A stretch of 64,000 nt of DNA from an uncultured Pelagibacteraceae bacterium (GCA_902603905.1 CACKWM010000003.1:1-64000), one strand, 5' to 3'; shown: positions 8,306 to 18,081, counted from the stretch's first letter. Numbers and translations: made by a program. The notes: generated by a model not told the origin, from the sequence alone.

Positions 8306-9316
8306 GTGGATTTTTTAAATGCAATAATATTATTATTAAATTATATAATTGTTCCTGCCTTAGCCTACGGATCACAATTAGCACTTGGAGCTATTTTTGT
8401 AACATTAATTTATGGAATTCTACGATTTGCAAATTTTGCTACTGGAGACATGATGTCCTTTGGTACTATGGTGGCAATTTTGTTTACATGGTATTTTCAA
8501 TCACTCGGAATAAGTTTGGGTGTTTTGCCTACAGCTTTACTTGCCATTCCCTTAGCTATTGTCTTTATGATTTTATACATGCTGACTATTGATAAATTTG
8601 TTTTTAGTTATTATAGAATAAAGAAAAGTCCTCCCGTCCAACTTGCTATGGTTAGTATTGGTGTAATGTTTGTGACGCAAGCAATAGTCAGAATAATTAT
8701 CGGTCCATTTGATAGAAGATTTTTTGATGGTGAAAAGTTTATAATAAAAGCTAATCAATTTAAAGAAATGACAGGATTAAATGAAGGATTAACAATTAAA
8801 TCAACACAAGTATTAACAATATTTTTAACCATAATAGTTGTTTCGATATTATTTTGGTTTTTAAACAAAACCAAAACAGGAAAAAGTATGCGCGCATATT
8901 CAGATAATGAGGATTTAGCTTTATTATCCGGAATTGATCCGAAAAGAGTAGTAATGATTACTTGGATGATTGCAGGAATTTTAGCAACTATAGGAGGTGT
9001 TTTGTATGGTTTAGATAAAAGTTTTAAACCATTCACTTATTTTAATAACATGTTGCCAATATTTGCAGCAGCAATTGTTGGAGGAATTGGAAACCCTTTT
9101 GGTGCTTTTTTAGGAGGTTATGTAATAGCTTTTTCAGAAATATTTTTAACATATGCTTACAAAAAGTTTTTTATGTATATGCTTCCAGAAAACATGGAGC
9201 CCAATTCTTTAATACAGTTGTTGTCTACTGATTACAAATTTGCTGTTTCCTTCTCAATTTTGGTAATCGTCTTGTTATTTAGACCTTCGGGTATTTTTAA
9301 AGGAAAAATTTTATGA
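8306..9316 (+). CDS. livH: branched-chain-amino-acid-type ABC permease LivH
   Basis: 336-residue integral membrane protein with about 8-9 hydrophobic segments. It carries the LivH family features YGILRFANFATGDMM near residue 40 and the cytoplasmic coupling loop GKSMRAYSDNEDLALLSGID at about 192-211, which contacts the ATPase. It ends GAFLGGYVIAFSE and LLFRPSGIFKGK, typical of the family. It starts with GTG at 8306, directly after livF, and overlaps livM by 4 bases (ATGA). Confidence 0.92.
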   Translation: MDFLNAIILLLNYIIVPALAYGSQLALGAIFVTLIYGILRFANFATGDMMSFGTMVAILFTWYFQSLGISLGVLPTALLAIPLAIVFMILYMLTIDKFVFSYYRIKKSPPVQLAMVSIGVMFVTQAIVRIIIGPFDRRFFDGEKFIIKANQFKEMTGLNEGLTIKSTQVLTIFLTIIVVSILFWFLNKTKTGKSMRAYSDNEDLALLSGIDPKRVVMITWMIAGILATIGGVLYGLDKSFKPFTYFNNMLPIFAAAIVGGIGNPFGAFLGGYVIAFSEIFLTYAYKKFFMYMLPENMEPNSLIQLLSTDYKFAVSFSILVIVLLFRPSGIFKGKIL

Positions 9317-10683
9317 AACAATATGCCAATGTAATAACTGCTTACGCAATTATGATAGGTTTAATCATATTGGTTGGAATTTTTCAGTCATGGAACATAG
9401 CATTTTCTATATTTAATTTATGTTTAATTTCTGCGGTTATGACTATGGGAGCGAATATTCAGTGGGGTTATGCTGGTTTAATTAACTTTGGAATTATGGG
9501 TTATACAGCTCTTGGTGGACTAGCAGCTGTTTTAGTTTCAGTTCCGCCCGTTAGAGAAGCTTGGCAAGTAGGGGGCTTAAGTATGCTCTTTTGTCTTTTT
9601 ATAATTGTCCTTATTGTTTTTAGCATTCGTTATGTTTTAAAAAATTTTCAAAAATCAAAAAGAAAAAATATTTATATAGCTTCAATAATAGTTATAGGTT
9701 TAATTATTTTAAGAATAGTTTCTGGCCCAGCAATTCATTCGATCGAAGCAGTAGAACCTGCTAAAACTGGTTTTTTAGGAGGTTTAGGATTACCAATTAT
9801 ATTTTCATGGATTGTAGGAGCATTTTTTGCTGGAGGATTAGCATATATTATTGGCAAAGTTGCACTAGGGCTAAGAGCCGATTATTTAGCAATAGCAACT
9901 TTGTTAATTTCTGAAATTGTAATAGCCATTATTAAACATGAAGATTGGCTAGCTAGAGGCGTTAAAAATGTAATTGGTTTAAAGAGACCAGTTCCATACG
10001 AAGTTAATCTTCAAAGCGAACAATGGTTTATTGATTTAGTTGCAAAGTGGAATAGAGGAGTTTTAGATTTAATTTCAACAGCAGAAGGAAAGCAAGCTGC
10101 ATTATCACAATTAGTAATCGAGTCATCTTCCGTATTCGTAAAAATTTGTTACTCTGGACTTTTTTTAACTGTAGTAGTAATTTTATTAATTATTACACAA
10201 AAAGCACTTTATTCTCCTTGGGGTAGAATGATGCGAGCTATAAGAGACAACGAAGAAGCTGCGAATGCTATGGGAAAAAATGTTGTTAAACAGCATTTGT
10301 TAATTTTTATTTTAGGTTCAGCAATAGTTGGAATTGCTGGTGCAATGATGGTTACGCATGATGGTTTATTTACACCAGGTAGTTACAGACCAATGAGATA
10401 TACATTTTTAATATGGGTCATGGTTATTGTAGGAGGAAGTGGAAATAATTTTGGTGCAATTTTAGGTGGCTTCGCCGTTTGGTTTTTATGGATCGAAGCA
10501 GCACCAATTGCATTATTTTTAATTAATTTATTTACATCTGGCCTTGCTGATACAAATGCATTTAAATTGCATTTAATTGACAGTGTTCCTTATTTTAGAT
10601 TTTTAATGATGGGAATAGGCCTATTATTAATCATGAGATACAGACCCAAAGGTATACTCCCAGAAAAAATTAATATAAAATAG
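9313..10683 (+). CDS. livM: branched-chain-amino-acid-type ABC permease LivM
   Basis: 456-residue permease, longer than the common 310-360. It has the LivM motifs NIQWGYAGLINFGIMGYTA at about 49-67, LRADYLAIATLLISEI, the coupling loop GRMMRAIRDNEEAANAMG and the C-terminal MRYRPKGILPE. The extra length lies in a hydrophilic stretch before the coupling helix (about residues 215-270) and a loop near 395-425, probably periplasmic. The partner binding protein gene (livK type) is on the opposite strand at 13714-14895. Confidence 0.92.
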   Translation: MKQYANVITAYAIMIGLIILVGIFQSWNIAFSIFNLCLISAVMTMGANIQWGYAGLINFGIMGYTALGGLAAVLVSVPPVREAWQVGGLSMLFCLFIIVLIVFSIRYVLKNFQKSKRKNIYIASIIVIGLIILRIVSGPAIHSIEAVEPAKTGFLGGLGLPIIFSWIVGAFFAGGLAYIIGKVALGLRADYLAIATLLISEIVIAIIKHEDWLARGVKNVIGLKRPVPYEVNLQSEQWFIDLVAKWNRGVLDLISTAEGKQAALSQLVIESSSVFVKICYSGLFLTVVVILLIITQKALYSPWGRMMRAIRDNEEAANAMGKNVVKQHLLIFILGSAIVGIAGAMMVTHDGLFTPGSYRPMRYTFLIWVMVIVGGSGNNFGAILGGFAVWFLWIEAAPIALFLINLFTSGLADTNAFKLHLIDSVPYFRFLMMGIGLLLIMRYRPKGILPEKINIK

Positions 10684-10695
10684 TGTAATTAAGTT

Positions 10696-11730
10696 ATGGA
10701 TTTTAATCATTTTTTGACAAGTTATATGCCTGATCCATCAATTGGATCAAAAGTTCATTTTCAAAATATGATTGATCAAGCAGTCTTAGCAGAAAAACTT
10801 GGTTACAAAACAGTTTCAATTCCCGAACATCATTTAGTAAATCTTTTAATGATGCCTTCTCCATTACAGATGGCTGTTAAGATTTCAACTTTGACAAAAG
10901 ATATTAAAATTACAACTGGTGTTGTTGTTCTTCCTTTGCATGACATGAGAACTTATGCTGGAGAAGTTGCTACTGCTGATATTTTAACAGAGGGAAGATT
11001 AATTCTTGGAGTAGGTCGTGGAGCTTTTGCATGGGAAATGAAAAGGCTAGGAACACCAAAAGACATATCTAGAGAAAAATTTATTGAGTCTTTAGACGTT
11101 CTGCAGTTGTTATTAAAAGAAGAAGAAGTTTCATATAAAGGTAAATACTATAACTTTGAACCAATAACAATTATGCCTAGACCCATAAGTAATCCAGTAC
11201 CAATTATGATTGCCGCAATGGATCTTAATAGTATAAAAAATGCAGCCTCAAGAGGTTTTCATGTACAATCAACAGTTCTATCTGGAACTAAAGAATTATT
11301 AAAAGAAAGAGTAAATGCATTTAAAGAAGGTTGCGCTGAATTAGGTGAAGAAGGAAAATTATTAAAACTTTCTATGCAAAGAATGGCTTTTGCCGCAAAA
11401 GATTCAAAAGATGCAAAAGAAAAAAATAAATTAGCATACGGATATTATAAACGCTTCGATAATATGTTTAGTGGACCAGGAAAAGTTACAAAAGGCAAAA
11501 TAGAACCATTGCCTAGAAAACAAAGCTTAGAAGAAATGACAGAAAATTTATTAATATGCCCAACAAATGAAATGATTGATAAATTAAGTATTTATGCAGA
11601 AGCTGGAGTTGACGAAATAATAGTAAGTGCTGGCTTTGGACAGAGTCAAAATGAAATGATTGAATCAATGCATCGTATAAGTGAAGAGGTAATACCTTAT
11701 TTTAAAAAAACAAGCAGCCAGGTAGCATAA
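10696..11730 (+). CDS. LLM-class flavin-dependent monooxygenase
   Basis: 344-residue luciferase-like TIM-barrel enzyme of the FMNH2/F420 family. Visible marks are YKTVSIPEHHLVNLLMMPSP in the N-terminal half, TGVVVLPLHDMRTYAGEVAT, LTEGRLILGVGRGA (about 94-107) and KGKYYNFEPITIMPRP. Members insert oxygen from O2 using reduced flavin from a separate reductase; none is encoded in the window. It lies 12 bases after livM and 3 bases before a hydrolase, so import, oxygenation and hydrolysis look coupled. A second LLM gene opens the facing operon. Confidence 0.88.
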   Translation: MDFNHFLTSYMPDPSIGSKVHFQNMIDQAVLAEKLGYKTVSIPEHHLVNLLMMPSPLQMAVKISTLTKDIKITTGVVVLPLHDMRTYAGEVATADILTEGRLILGVGRGAFAWEMKRLGTPKDISREKFIESLDVLQLLLKEEEVSYKGKYYNFEPITIMPRPISNPVPIMIAAMDLNSIKNAASRGFHVQSTVLSGTKELLKERVNAFKEGCAELGEEGKLLKLSMQRMAFAAKDSKDAKEKNKLAYGYYKRFDNMFSGPGKVTKGKIEPLPRKQSLEEMTENLLICPTNEMIDKLSIYAEAGVDEIIVSAGFGQSQNEMIESMHRISEEVIPYFKKTSSQVA

Positions 11731-11733
11731 ACA

Positions 11734-12507
11734 GTGACATCGTCAGCTGTTGATTGTCACTATTCAATAATAGGATCAGGACCACCTTTGTTTTTAACAC
11801 ATGGAATAGGTGCAGCAGAAGATGCCTGGAGGTTTATGTTACCAAAATTATCAAAACATTTTACTGTAGTAACTTATGATCTTAGAGGTCATGGCAAATC
11901 TCCGGTAACACATAAAAATTTTACCCTAGACGAACTAGTTTTTGATCTTGAAAGAATTAGAAAAAAAACAAAATTTGAAAAAGCACATTTTGCAGGACAT
12001 TCTTTAGGGGGAATGATTGCGCCAGCTTATGCTCTAAAGTTTCCCAAACATACAATTTCAGTAGGTTTATTATCAACTGTGGCTGGAAGATCAGAAGAGG
12101 ATTCTAAAAAAGTATGGAACGTAATTTATGAAATGGAAAAAAATGGAATAGAGAAAACATTGCAAACTTTAACCGAGAGGTGGTTTACCGATGAATTTAT
12201 TAAAAACAATCCTGAACTAGTTCAGAGAAGATTAAAACAAGTTGTAGATACTGATCCTGAGGTCTTTCTTAATGTTTTTAAAATATATGCAAAAACGGAG
12301 ATGTTTCCATGGTTAAAGAATATTTCTAAGCGATGTTTGCTTTTGACAGGAGAGCATGATAACGGATGTAGTCCAAAGCATAATGAAATTATGGCCAATG
12401 AAATAAAATATTCTAAATTAGTAATTTTACCAAAATACAAACATTCTTTTTTAATTGAAGCACCGAATGAAGTAGCAGAAAATCTAATTGAGTTCATTAA
12501 TGAATAA
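11734..12507 (+). CDS. alpha/beta hydrolase
   Basis: 257 residues with the alpha/beta hydrolase core: oxyanion region LTHGIGAAEDAWRFM, strand VVTYDLRGHGKSP, nucleophile elbow GHSLGG (Ser about 90), an acid in LLTGEHDNGCSP and the catalytic His in YKHSFLIEAP. It is similar in layout to enol-lactone hydrolases and RutD-like proteins. GTG start at 11734 follows the LLM gene by 3 bases. It most likely hydrolyses the ester, lactone or carbamate product of the upstream monooxygenase; that is inference from context. Confidence 0.88.
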   Translation: MTSSAVDCHYSIIGSGPPLFLTHGIGAAEDAWRFMLPKLSKHFTVVTYDLRGHGKSPVTHKNFTLDELVFDLERIRKKTKFEKAHFAGHSLGGMIAPAYALKFPKHTISVGLLSTVAGRSEEDSKKVWNVIYEMEKNGIEKTLQTLTERWFTDEFIKNNPELVQRRLKQVVDTDPEVFLNVFKIYAKTEMFPWLKNISKRCLLLTGEHDNGCSPKHNEIMANEIKYSKLVILPKYKHSFLIEAPNEVAENLIEFINE

Positions 12508-13666
12508 AAATCTCAGTATATTAGCCATCAGTCAGGTTTTTGGATTTACAGTTAATATTATTACAGTTTTTTTAAGCGGAATTGTTGGATCACAAATTAC
12601 TTCTATAAAGTCTTTATCAACATTACCTACAGCTTTAGCAGTTGTTGGTACTGCAATTTTTACTATTTTAGCAGCAAAAATTATGGGCAAAATAGGACGA
12701 AGGTTAGGTTTTATTTTTGGAGCTTTAGCAAGTTCAGCGACTTGTTTATTAGCTGTTTTCGCTATTATTCAACAAAACTTTATTTTATTTTGTGTCTCAC
12801 ACTTAATTCTTGGTTTGGGGTTAGCTTTTGCTCATCAATATCGTTTTGCAGCAGCAGAAAGTGTAGAGAAAGAAAAAGTACCAAAAGCTATTTCTATTTT
12901 AATGTTAGCTGGAATCGTTTCATCCTTTTTAGGTATAACTTTAGCAAACTATACAAAAAATCTTATACCCGATCATTTATACGTTGGTTCTTATCTTTTG
13001 CTTGCGGCATTTACCTTTATGCCAGCAATATTTTTTATTTTTTATAAAAACAATGAAAAAATAAAAATAGATTTTAATAATAAATACAATGGACGAAGAT
13101 TATCTGAAATAACTTTTCAACCAAGATTTTTGCAAGCAATAGTTGCTGCTGCATTTGCTTATGCTGTAATGTCATTTTTAATGACCGCAACACCCTTAAG
13201 TATGCATGTGATGGAAAAAATGAGTTTAGAAAAAACAGGTTTGGTTCTTCAATTTCATCTAGTAGCTATGTTTCTTCCATCATTAATTACAGGACATTTA
13301 ATTAAAAAGTTTGGGCACAGCAATATAATTTATGTAGGTGTTTTGTTTTATGTCATAACAATAATTTTAAGTTTATTTGAACAAACGTATGCAAATTATA
13401 TGGCGGCACTAATATTTTTAGGATTAGGGTGGAATTTTTTATTTATTTCTGGAACTAGTTTAGTTGTTTTAACTTATAAAGAAGAAGAGAAATTTAGAGT
13501 ACAAGGGATTAATGATTTAATAGTGTTTACTACAATGGCATTAGCAAGTTTATCTGCTGGTATATTGCTAAGCTTAACTAGTTGGACAACTATGAACTTA
13601 ATATGTATTCCATTTTTAATTTTAATAGTTTACTTAACTTTTAAAGCTGAAAGGCTGAATCAATAA
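12500..13666 (+). CDS. MFS transporter
   Basis: About 388 residues and 12 hydrophobic segments. The MFS loop motif between helices 2 and 3 is visible as AKIMGKIGRRLGFIFGA near residues 50-66, and GHLIKKFGHSNIIYVG is in the equivalent position of the second half. I choose ATG 12500, which overlaps the hydrolase by 8 bases, over the in-frame TTG at 12488. It is the last gene of the + operon before the terminator at 13671. Direction and substrate are unknown. Confidence 0.85.
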   Translation: MNKNLSILAISQVFGFTVNIITVFLSGIVGSQITSIKSLSTLPTALAVVGTAIFTILAAKIMGKIGRRLGFIFGALASSATCLLAVFAIIQQNFILFCVSHLILGLGLAFAHQYRFAAAESVEKEKVPKAISILMLAGIVSSFLGITLANYTKNLIPDHLYVGSYLLLAAFTFMPAIFFIFYKNNEKIKIDFNNKYNGRRLSEITFQPRFLQAIVAAAFAYAVMSFLMTATPLSMHVMEKMSLEKTGLVLQFHLVAMFLPSLITGHLIKKFGHSNIIYVGVLFYVITIILSLFEQTYANYMAALIFLGLGWNFLFISGTSLVVLTYKEEEKFRVQGINDLIVFTTMALASLSAGILLSLTSWTTMNLICIPFLILIVYLTFKAERLNQ

Positions 13667-13670
13667 AAAA

Positions 13671-13700
13671 AAACCTCAGCAGTTTACACCGCTGAGGTTT
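13671..13700. terminator. bidirectional intrinsic terminator between two convergent operons
   Basis: AAACCTCAGC (13671-13680) and GCTGAGGTTT (13691-13700) are perfect 10-base inverted arms around a 10-base loop. An A run precedes the left arm (U tract for - strand transcripts) and TTT-rich sequence follows the right arm. It sits between the stops of the MFS gene (+) and the livK-type gene (-), as expected for a shared terminator. Confidence 0.88.
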
Positions 13701-13713
13701 ATAAATTTAGATA

Positions 13714-14895
13714 TTATCTTTGTTTTTTAGTTTTAAATTTTCCGCCTTTAACTTCTTTTTCTAAAAAAGAACCAAAAGCTTCTCCTACGTCAGTAAAAGT
13801 AACTCCAGTTGCACCTTCGTAGTCAACTGCTTTACCTTTAGCTAGTAAATCTAAAGCCTTTTTAAGTTGTCCTGGATAAATCTTCTTACCAGGTTCATTT
13901 GCAACTGCCATTACGTTTTTAGCAATTGAAGCTCTATCAGCAGAACCGCCAGCTTGCATAGCAAGAACGATCAAAGCTGCTGCATCGTAAGATTCTCCAG
14001 TGTAAGGTCCAGTAGGATCAATACCAGCTGCACCTGCTACTTTAGCAAATACTCCTGCTCCTTTTCCAGTTGAACCTGGTAAAGAACCAAAAGATTTGTT
14101 TAAGCTTTTCCCAAATGCATCAGTTAAAGAATCTCCGATCATACCGTCTGATAAAATAAATGTATCAAACGCATCAGAGTCCAAAGAACCTTGGATTATT
14201 CCTTTACCGCCTTGGTCTAGATAACCAATTACAGCAACTGCATCACCACCTGCTGAAGCAAGTGTAGCAACTTCTGCAGAATAGTCAGCTTTTCCATCTT
14301 CATGAGCTGCCACAGTAGTTACTTTGATACCATGAGCTTTACAAGCAGCTTCATAAACATCTGCTAAACCTTTTCCGTAGTCGTTGTTAGTGTAAGTAAC
14401 TGCAACGCTTTTAATTCCTCTATCTTTAGTGATATCAGCTAGAATTTGTCCACCTCTTGCATCTGATGGCGCAGTTCTAAAAAAGAAACCGTTGTCAGCT
14501 AAATCTGTTAAACCAGGAGATGTTGCTGATGGTGAAATCATTACAACTCCATTAGGTACTGCAACGTTTGTTGCAATAGCACCAGTTACACCTGAACAGT
14601 CAGCTCCCATAATTGCAGCTACACCTTGTGAAACAAGACCTTCCGCTGCTGATTGAGCCGCAGCTGAGTCAACGCAAGTTGAGTCTGCTCTTACTGGAGT
14701 GATCTTTTTTCCGCCTAATAACGCGCCTGAATCTGAAGCTTCTTTAAAAGCAAGCTCAGCTGAGGCCGCCATAGCAGGAGTAAGAGATTCAATAGGACCA
14801 GTAAATCCTAAAATAACTCCCATTTTAATATCTGCAAAAGTACTTGTTGTAAAAGTCGAAACAAATATAAATGCAGCAATAAATAGTTTTTTCAT
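13714..14895 (-). CDS. livK: LivK-type periplasmic substrate-binding protein of the ABC importer
   Basis: 393 residues from ATG 14895, chosen over an upstream in-frame codon because GAGGG sits 6 bases before it and the protein then begins with a proper signal peptide (MKKLFIAAFIFVSTFTTSTFA). The mature part starts DIKMGVILGFTGPIESL, the type I periplasmic-binding fold of the Leu/Ile/Val/urea class. It has a Cys pair (STCVD and ADCSG) and GESYDAAALIVLAMQ near the end. It should deliver ligand to LivHM encoded on the facing operon. Base composition is less AT-rich than its neighbours, as expected of a very highly expressed SAR11 binding protein. Confidence 0.92.
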   Translation of the reverse strand: MKKLFIAAFIFVSTFTTSTFADIKMGVILGFTGPIESLTPAMAASAELAFKEASDSGALLGGKKITPVRADSTCVDSAAAQSAAEGLVSQGVAAIMGADCSGVTGAIATNVAVPNGVVMISPSATSPGLTDLADNGFFFRTAPSDARGGQILADITKDRGIKSVAVTYTNNDYGKGLADVYEAACKAHGIKVTTVAAHEDGKADYSAEVATLASAGGDAVAVIGYLDQGGKGIIQGSLDSDAFDTFILSDGMIGDSLTDAFGKSLNKSFGSLPGSTGKGAGVFAKVAGAAGIDPTGPYTGESYDAAALIVLAMQAGGSADRASIAKNVMAVANEPGKKIYPGQLKKALDLLAKGKAVDYEGATGVTFTDVGEAFGSFLEKEVKGGKFKTKKQR

Positions 14896-14907
14896 TGTAC
14901 CCTCATT

Positions 14908-14921
14908 AATTGTTAACAATT
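14908..14921. promoter_or_regulatory. 14-base palindrome in the livK 5' region
   Basis: AATTGTTAACAATT is a perfect palindrome located 12 bases upstream of the livK start codon and just upstream of its GAGGG site. The position fits an operator or a small RNA-level structure controlling livK separately from the upstream EamA gene. The regulator is not known; AT-rich palindromes can also be chance. Confidence 0.35.
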
Positions 14922-14969
14922 TATAAAAAATAAAGTAAATCTTACTGGTATATTTTTTCAATAAGTAAA

Positions 14970-15827
14970 TTATCTCGTTTTATTGAGTAAAAAGACTGAA
15001 GTTATTACAATAATAGCGCCAGTGACCATTATGAGTGTTGGAATTTCTCTAAAAATTAAAAAAATTAGAAGTAATCCAAAAACTGGAAAAAGAGCATAAA
15101 AAGGCAAAACCATTCCAACCGGATAGAATTTATATAAATAAAACATCATCATGTGTCCAAATATTGAAATTATAGCTCCAGCATATAAAACGGCTATCCA
15201 TCCACTTATATCAATATTAATTAGTTGATGAATTACATTTCCTTCAAACAACTGAGAAATAATAATTAATATAATAAAGCCAATCAAACCCATAAAAGCA
15301 TTAGTAAATTTTACATCGAGTTCTTTGAGGTATCTCGAGAAAACTTGTGATAAGCCATAAAAAAATGCCATAGCAAAAATTAACAATGTTGCTAAAATTT
15401 CTTCTGAGATTTTTGGATCAAACGCAATTAAAATTATGCCCAAAAATGATGTAAAAATTAAAATCCATTTTTTGAAACTTATATTTTCACCAAGAAACAA
15501 AGAACTCAAAATAATTGCAAAAGGAATTGATAGTTGAGCACCAATCGTAACAGGAGCCAAGAGTGAGGCAATATCTAATGATAAATATAAAAACATATTT
15601 ACTCCAGCACCCATACATATTGAAAAACCCAACAGAGGTAGATAATATTTTTTTTGAGGAATTTTTATTTTACAGAAAGGAATTAAGCATAAAAAAACTA
15701 TACCCATTCTTAAAGCTCCAAATAAAATAGGATTAAGAGACGCATTTAAACCAAATTTACCTATAGGATATGCACTTCCTAAAAAGAACATTACTAAGAT
15801 AATTAATGCTGTATGTTTAAAAGACAA
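14970..15827 (-). CDS. EamA-family (drug/metabolite) transporter
   Basis: 285 residues and about 10 membrane segments in two EamA repeats. It begins LIILVMFFLGSAYPIGKFGL and includes QLSIPFAIILSSLFLGENIS, the usual helix 4-5 motif with the conserved Glu after the Leu-Gly. The second repeat ends PFYALFPVFGLLLIFLIFREIP. It sits 2 bases after the aldehyde dehydrogenase gene in the - operon, so it probably exports or imports a pathway metabolite. Substrate unknown. Confidence 0.85.
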   Translation of the reverse strand: MSFKHTALIILVMFFLGSAYPIGKFGLNASLNPILFGALRMGIVFLCLIPFCKIKIPQKKYYLPLLGFSICMGAGVNMFLYLSLDIASLLAPVTIGAQLSIPFAIILSSLFLGENISFKKWILIFTSFLGIILIAFDPKISEEILATLLIFAMAFFYGLSQVFSRYLKELDVKFTNAFMGLIGFIILIIISQLFEGNVIHQLINIDISGWIAVLYAGAIISIFGHMMMFYLYKFYPVGMVLPFYALFPVFGLLLIFLIFREIPTLIMVTGAIIVITSVFLLNKTR

Positions 15828-15829
15828 TT

Positions 15830-17311
15830 TTATCTCATGGAAAAAGGATCAAGAGTTGGCTTATCTGATGTATAATACCAAGTTGTTTTTACTCTTGTGT
15901 AATCTTTTATAGACTCAATGCCTGCTTCTTTACCATAGCCGCTATCTTTCATTCCACCAAATGGAGCAGATGGGGATATTAATCTATAAGTATTCACAAA
16001 TGTGATTCCTGCTCTAATTGCCTTTGAAACCCTCATGCCTCTTGAAAAGTCACTTGTATAAACAGCAGAGGATAAACCATATTGGTTATCATTCATTTTA
16101 TTTATTACCTCTTCTTCATTTTCAAATTTCATAACAGATAGTATGGGTCCAAAGAGTTCATTTTCTGCTGTTGGAAGATTATGATTGTCACATTCAATAA
16201 TTGTTGGAGGAAAATAGTATCCTTCATTTGAGAATGAATGCCTTTTACCTCCACATTTAACTTTTCCACCTTGCTCTACAGTTAATTTAATATTTTTTTC
16301 AATTATCTCTAATTGTTTAAAATTACTAATTGGTCCCATTTCACTTTTGGGATCCATTGGTGTACCAATTTTTATCTTTTTCGCCCTTTCAGCAAGCTTA
16401 TCTAGAAATTCATTATAAATTCCTTTTTGTAAATAAAGTCTTGAACCAGCAATACAGCTTTGGCCACTTGCACCAAAAATTCCTGCGGTAATTCCATTTA
16501 TTGCATTTTCTTGATGTGCATCTTCAAATACTGCTACAGGGCTTTTTCCTCCTAGTTCTAAACTTACTTCAGATAAATTTTCAGCTGAGTTTCTAATTAT
16601 GTGTCTCGCTGTTTCTGGACCACCTGTAAAAGCAATTTTTTCAACTAAATTATGTGTTGTTAGAGCCTTTCCACACGGATCACCATAACCTGTAATAACA
16701 TTTACAACACCCTTCGGTATTCCTGTTTCTTCAACTAATTTTGCAAATTCAAATAATACTGCAGGGGCTAGTTCGGATGATTTTATAACAACAGTATTTC
16801 CCATTGCTAAAGCTGGGGCCAGCTTAGTTACTGTTAATAGCATCTGCGAGTTCCAAGGAATAATCGCAGCTATAACACCTATTGGTACCCTCGTAGTGAT
16901 TGCTTGAATATTTGGTTTATCTATAGGTAAAACTGTTCCTTCAACTTTATCTGCCATACCAGCATAATAGTCATAATATTCTGCAATATAGTTTGCTTGT
17001 TTTTTTGTTTCTCTAAATAATTTTCCAGTATCAATAGTTTCAATTTCTCCAAGTAGCTCAGCGTTTTTTCTAAGCTTATCTGCTATCGCTCTTAAATATT
17101 TGCCTCTTTCTCTTGGAAGTAACTTTGGCCATTCTCCTTCAAATGCTTTCTGTGCTGCTTTCACTGCTCTATCAACATCATTTACACTTGCTTCAGGAAC
17201 TATAGCCCATGGCTTATTATTTTCTGGATTTAAAGTTTCAAAAGTTTTTTTAGAATCAGAGTCTACCCACTCTCCATCAATAAACATTTTATATTGTTTA
17301 AGTTTAGTCAT
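15830..17311 (-). CDS. NAD(P)-dependent aldehyde dehydrogenase
   Basis: 493 residues, full length for the ALDH superfamily. It oxidises an aldehyde to the acid. Visible marks are the N-terminal MFIDGEWVDS, the cofactor region IPWNSQMLLTVTKLAPALA, the general-base Glu in SLELGGKSP (about 250-258), the catalytic Cys in GQSCIAGSRL (about 285-294) and the C-terminal PFGGMKDSGYGKE. It overlaps the upstream hydrolase gene by 8 bases. The aldehyde is probably produced by the LLM or ThDP enzyme of the same operon; identity unknown. Confidence 0.92.
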   Translation of the reverse strand: MTKLKQYKMFIDGEWVDSDSKKTFETLNPENNKPWAIVPEASVNDVDRAVKAAQKAFEGEWPKLLPRERGKYLRAIADKLRKNAELLGEIETIDTGKLFRETKKQANYIAEYYDYYAGMADKVEGTVLPIDKPNIQAITTRVPIGVIAAIIPWNSQMLLTVTKLAPALAMGNTVVIKSSELAPAVLFEFAKLVEETGIPKGVVNVITGYGDPCGKALTTHNLVEKIAFTGGPETARHIIRNSAENLSEVSLELGGKSPVAVFEDAHQENAINGITAGIFGASGQSCIAGSRLYLQKGIYNEFLDKLAERAKKIKIGTPMDPKSEMGPISNFKQLEIIEKNIKLTVEQGGKVKCGGKRHSFSNEGYYFPPTIIECDNHNLPTAENELFGPILSVMKFENEEEVINKMNDNQYGLSSAVYTSDFSRGMRVSKAIRAGITFVNTYRLISPSAPFGGMKDSGYGKEAGIESIKDYTRVKTTWYYTSDKPTLDPFSMR

Positions 17312-18077
17312 TTTTTATATGTTCTTTAATAGCGTTATTTACATCATCTGCACACTCAATACTACAGAGATGTTTTCCATTATTTATTATTTTAACTTTA
17401 GAATTAGCGATTTTTTTACTTAAATTTTTAGACATTTCAGGAGTTGATCCAATATCATTTTCACCAGTCATAACTAATGTTTTGGTTTTTATATTTTCAA
17501 ATATTTCATTATCTTGGTGTTTAACGAACAGCTCATAAATTTTTAAGAAATTTTCCATATCATTTTCTTCAAGCATGGAACAAATTTTTTCATAAATATT
17601 TGGATTTTTATTTATATAATCATCTGTAAACCATCTCTTAAGAGCTTGTTTTGATAAAGATCTACTTTTTTTTGATAATTCAAATCTATCATTAACTATT
17701 TGCTGTTGTTCATTATTTCTTTGAAAAACTGAACAAAGTAAAGTTAATGATTCTAATCTATTATTATATTTGGAGGCAAAATTTCTTGCTATTAATGAAC
17801 CAATTGAAAAACCAACTAAATGTATTTTTTCAAATTTTAGTTCATCAATCAAATTTAACAATTGTAATGAAAAATCATCAAAACTTATTTGTGGTTTTGT
17901 TAACGGCGTATTTCCATGTCCTAAAATATCATATACTAAGACAGTATTGTTAAATGAATTAATCTGGGGCTCCCAAATTTTATGATTGAGTCCTACGCCG
18001 TGAATTAAAACTATTGGAGTGTTCTCTTTTTTATTTAGAATATAGAAAGTGTCTTTAGAGTCTTTAGCATTGATCAT
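17304..18077 (-). CDS. alpha/beta hydrolase
   Basis: 257 residues with VLIHGVGLNHKIWEPQI, the strand VYDILGHGNTPLT, nucleophile elbow GFSIGS (Ser about 96), an acid in MTGENDIGSTP and the His in NGKHLCSIE. It resembles the 3-oxoadipate enol-lactonase group and has the same length as the hydrolase at 11734, though the sequences differ, so each of the two facing operons has one. It overlaps the ALDH gene by 8 bases and follows the DUF1185 gene by 4 bases. Confidence 0.85.
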   Translation of the reverse strand: MINAKDSKDTFYILNKKENTPIVLIHGVGLNHKIWEPQINSFNNTVLVYDILGHGNTPLTKPQISFDDFSLQLLNLIDELKFEKIHLVGFSIGSLIARNFASKYNNRLESLTLLCSVFQRNNEQQQIVNDRFELSKKSRSLSKQALKRWFTDDYINKNPNIYEKICSMLEENDMENFLKIYELFVKHQDNEIFENIKTKTLVMTGENDIGSTPEMSKNLSKKIANSKVKIINNGKHLCSIECADDVNNAIKEHIKND

Positions 18078-18081
18078 TTAT

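Noticed and set aside
14896-14961. In-frame start 22 codons upstream of the livK-type gene
   Set aside because: It would place a second positively charged piece before a complete signal peptide. GAGGG lies 6 bases before ATG 14895.
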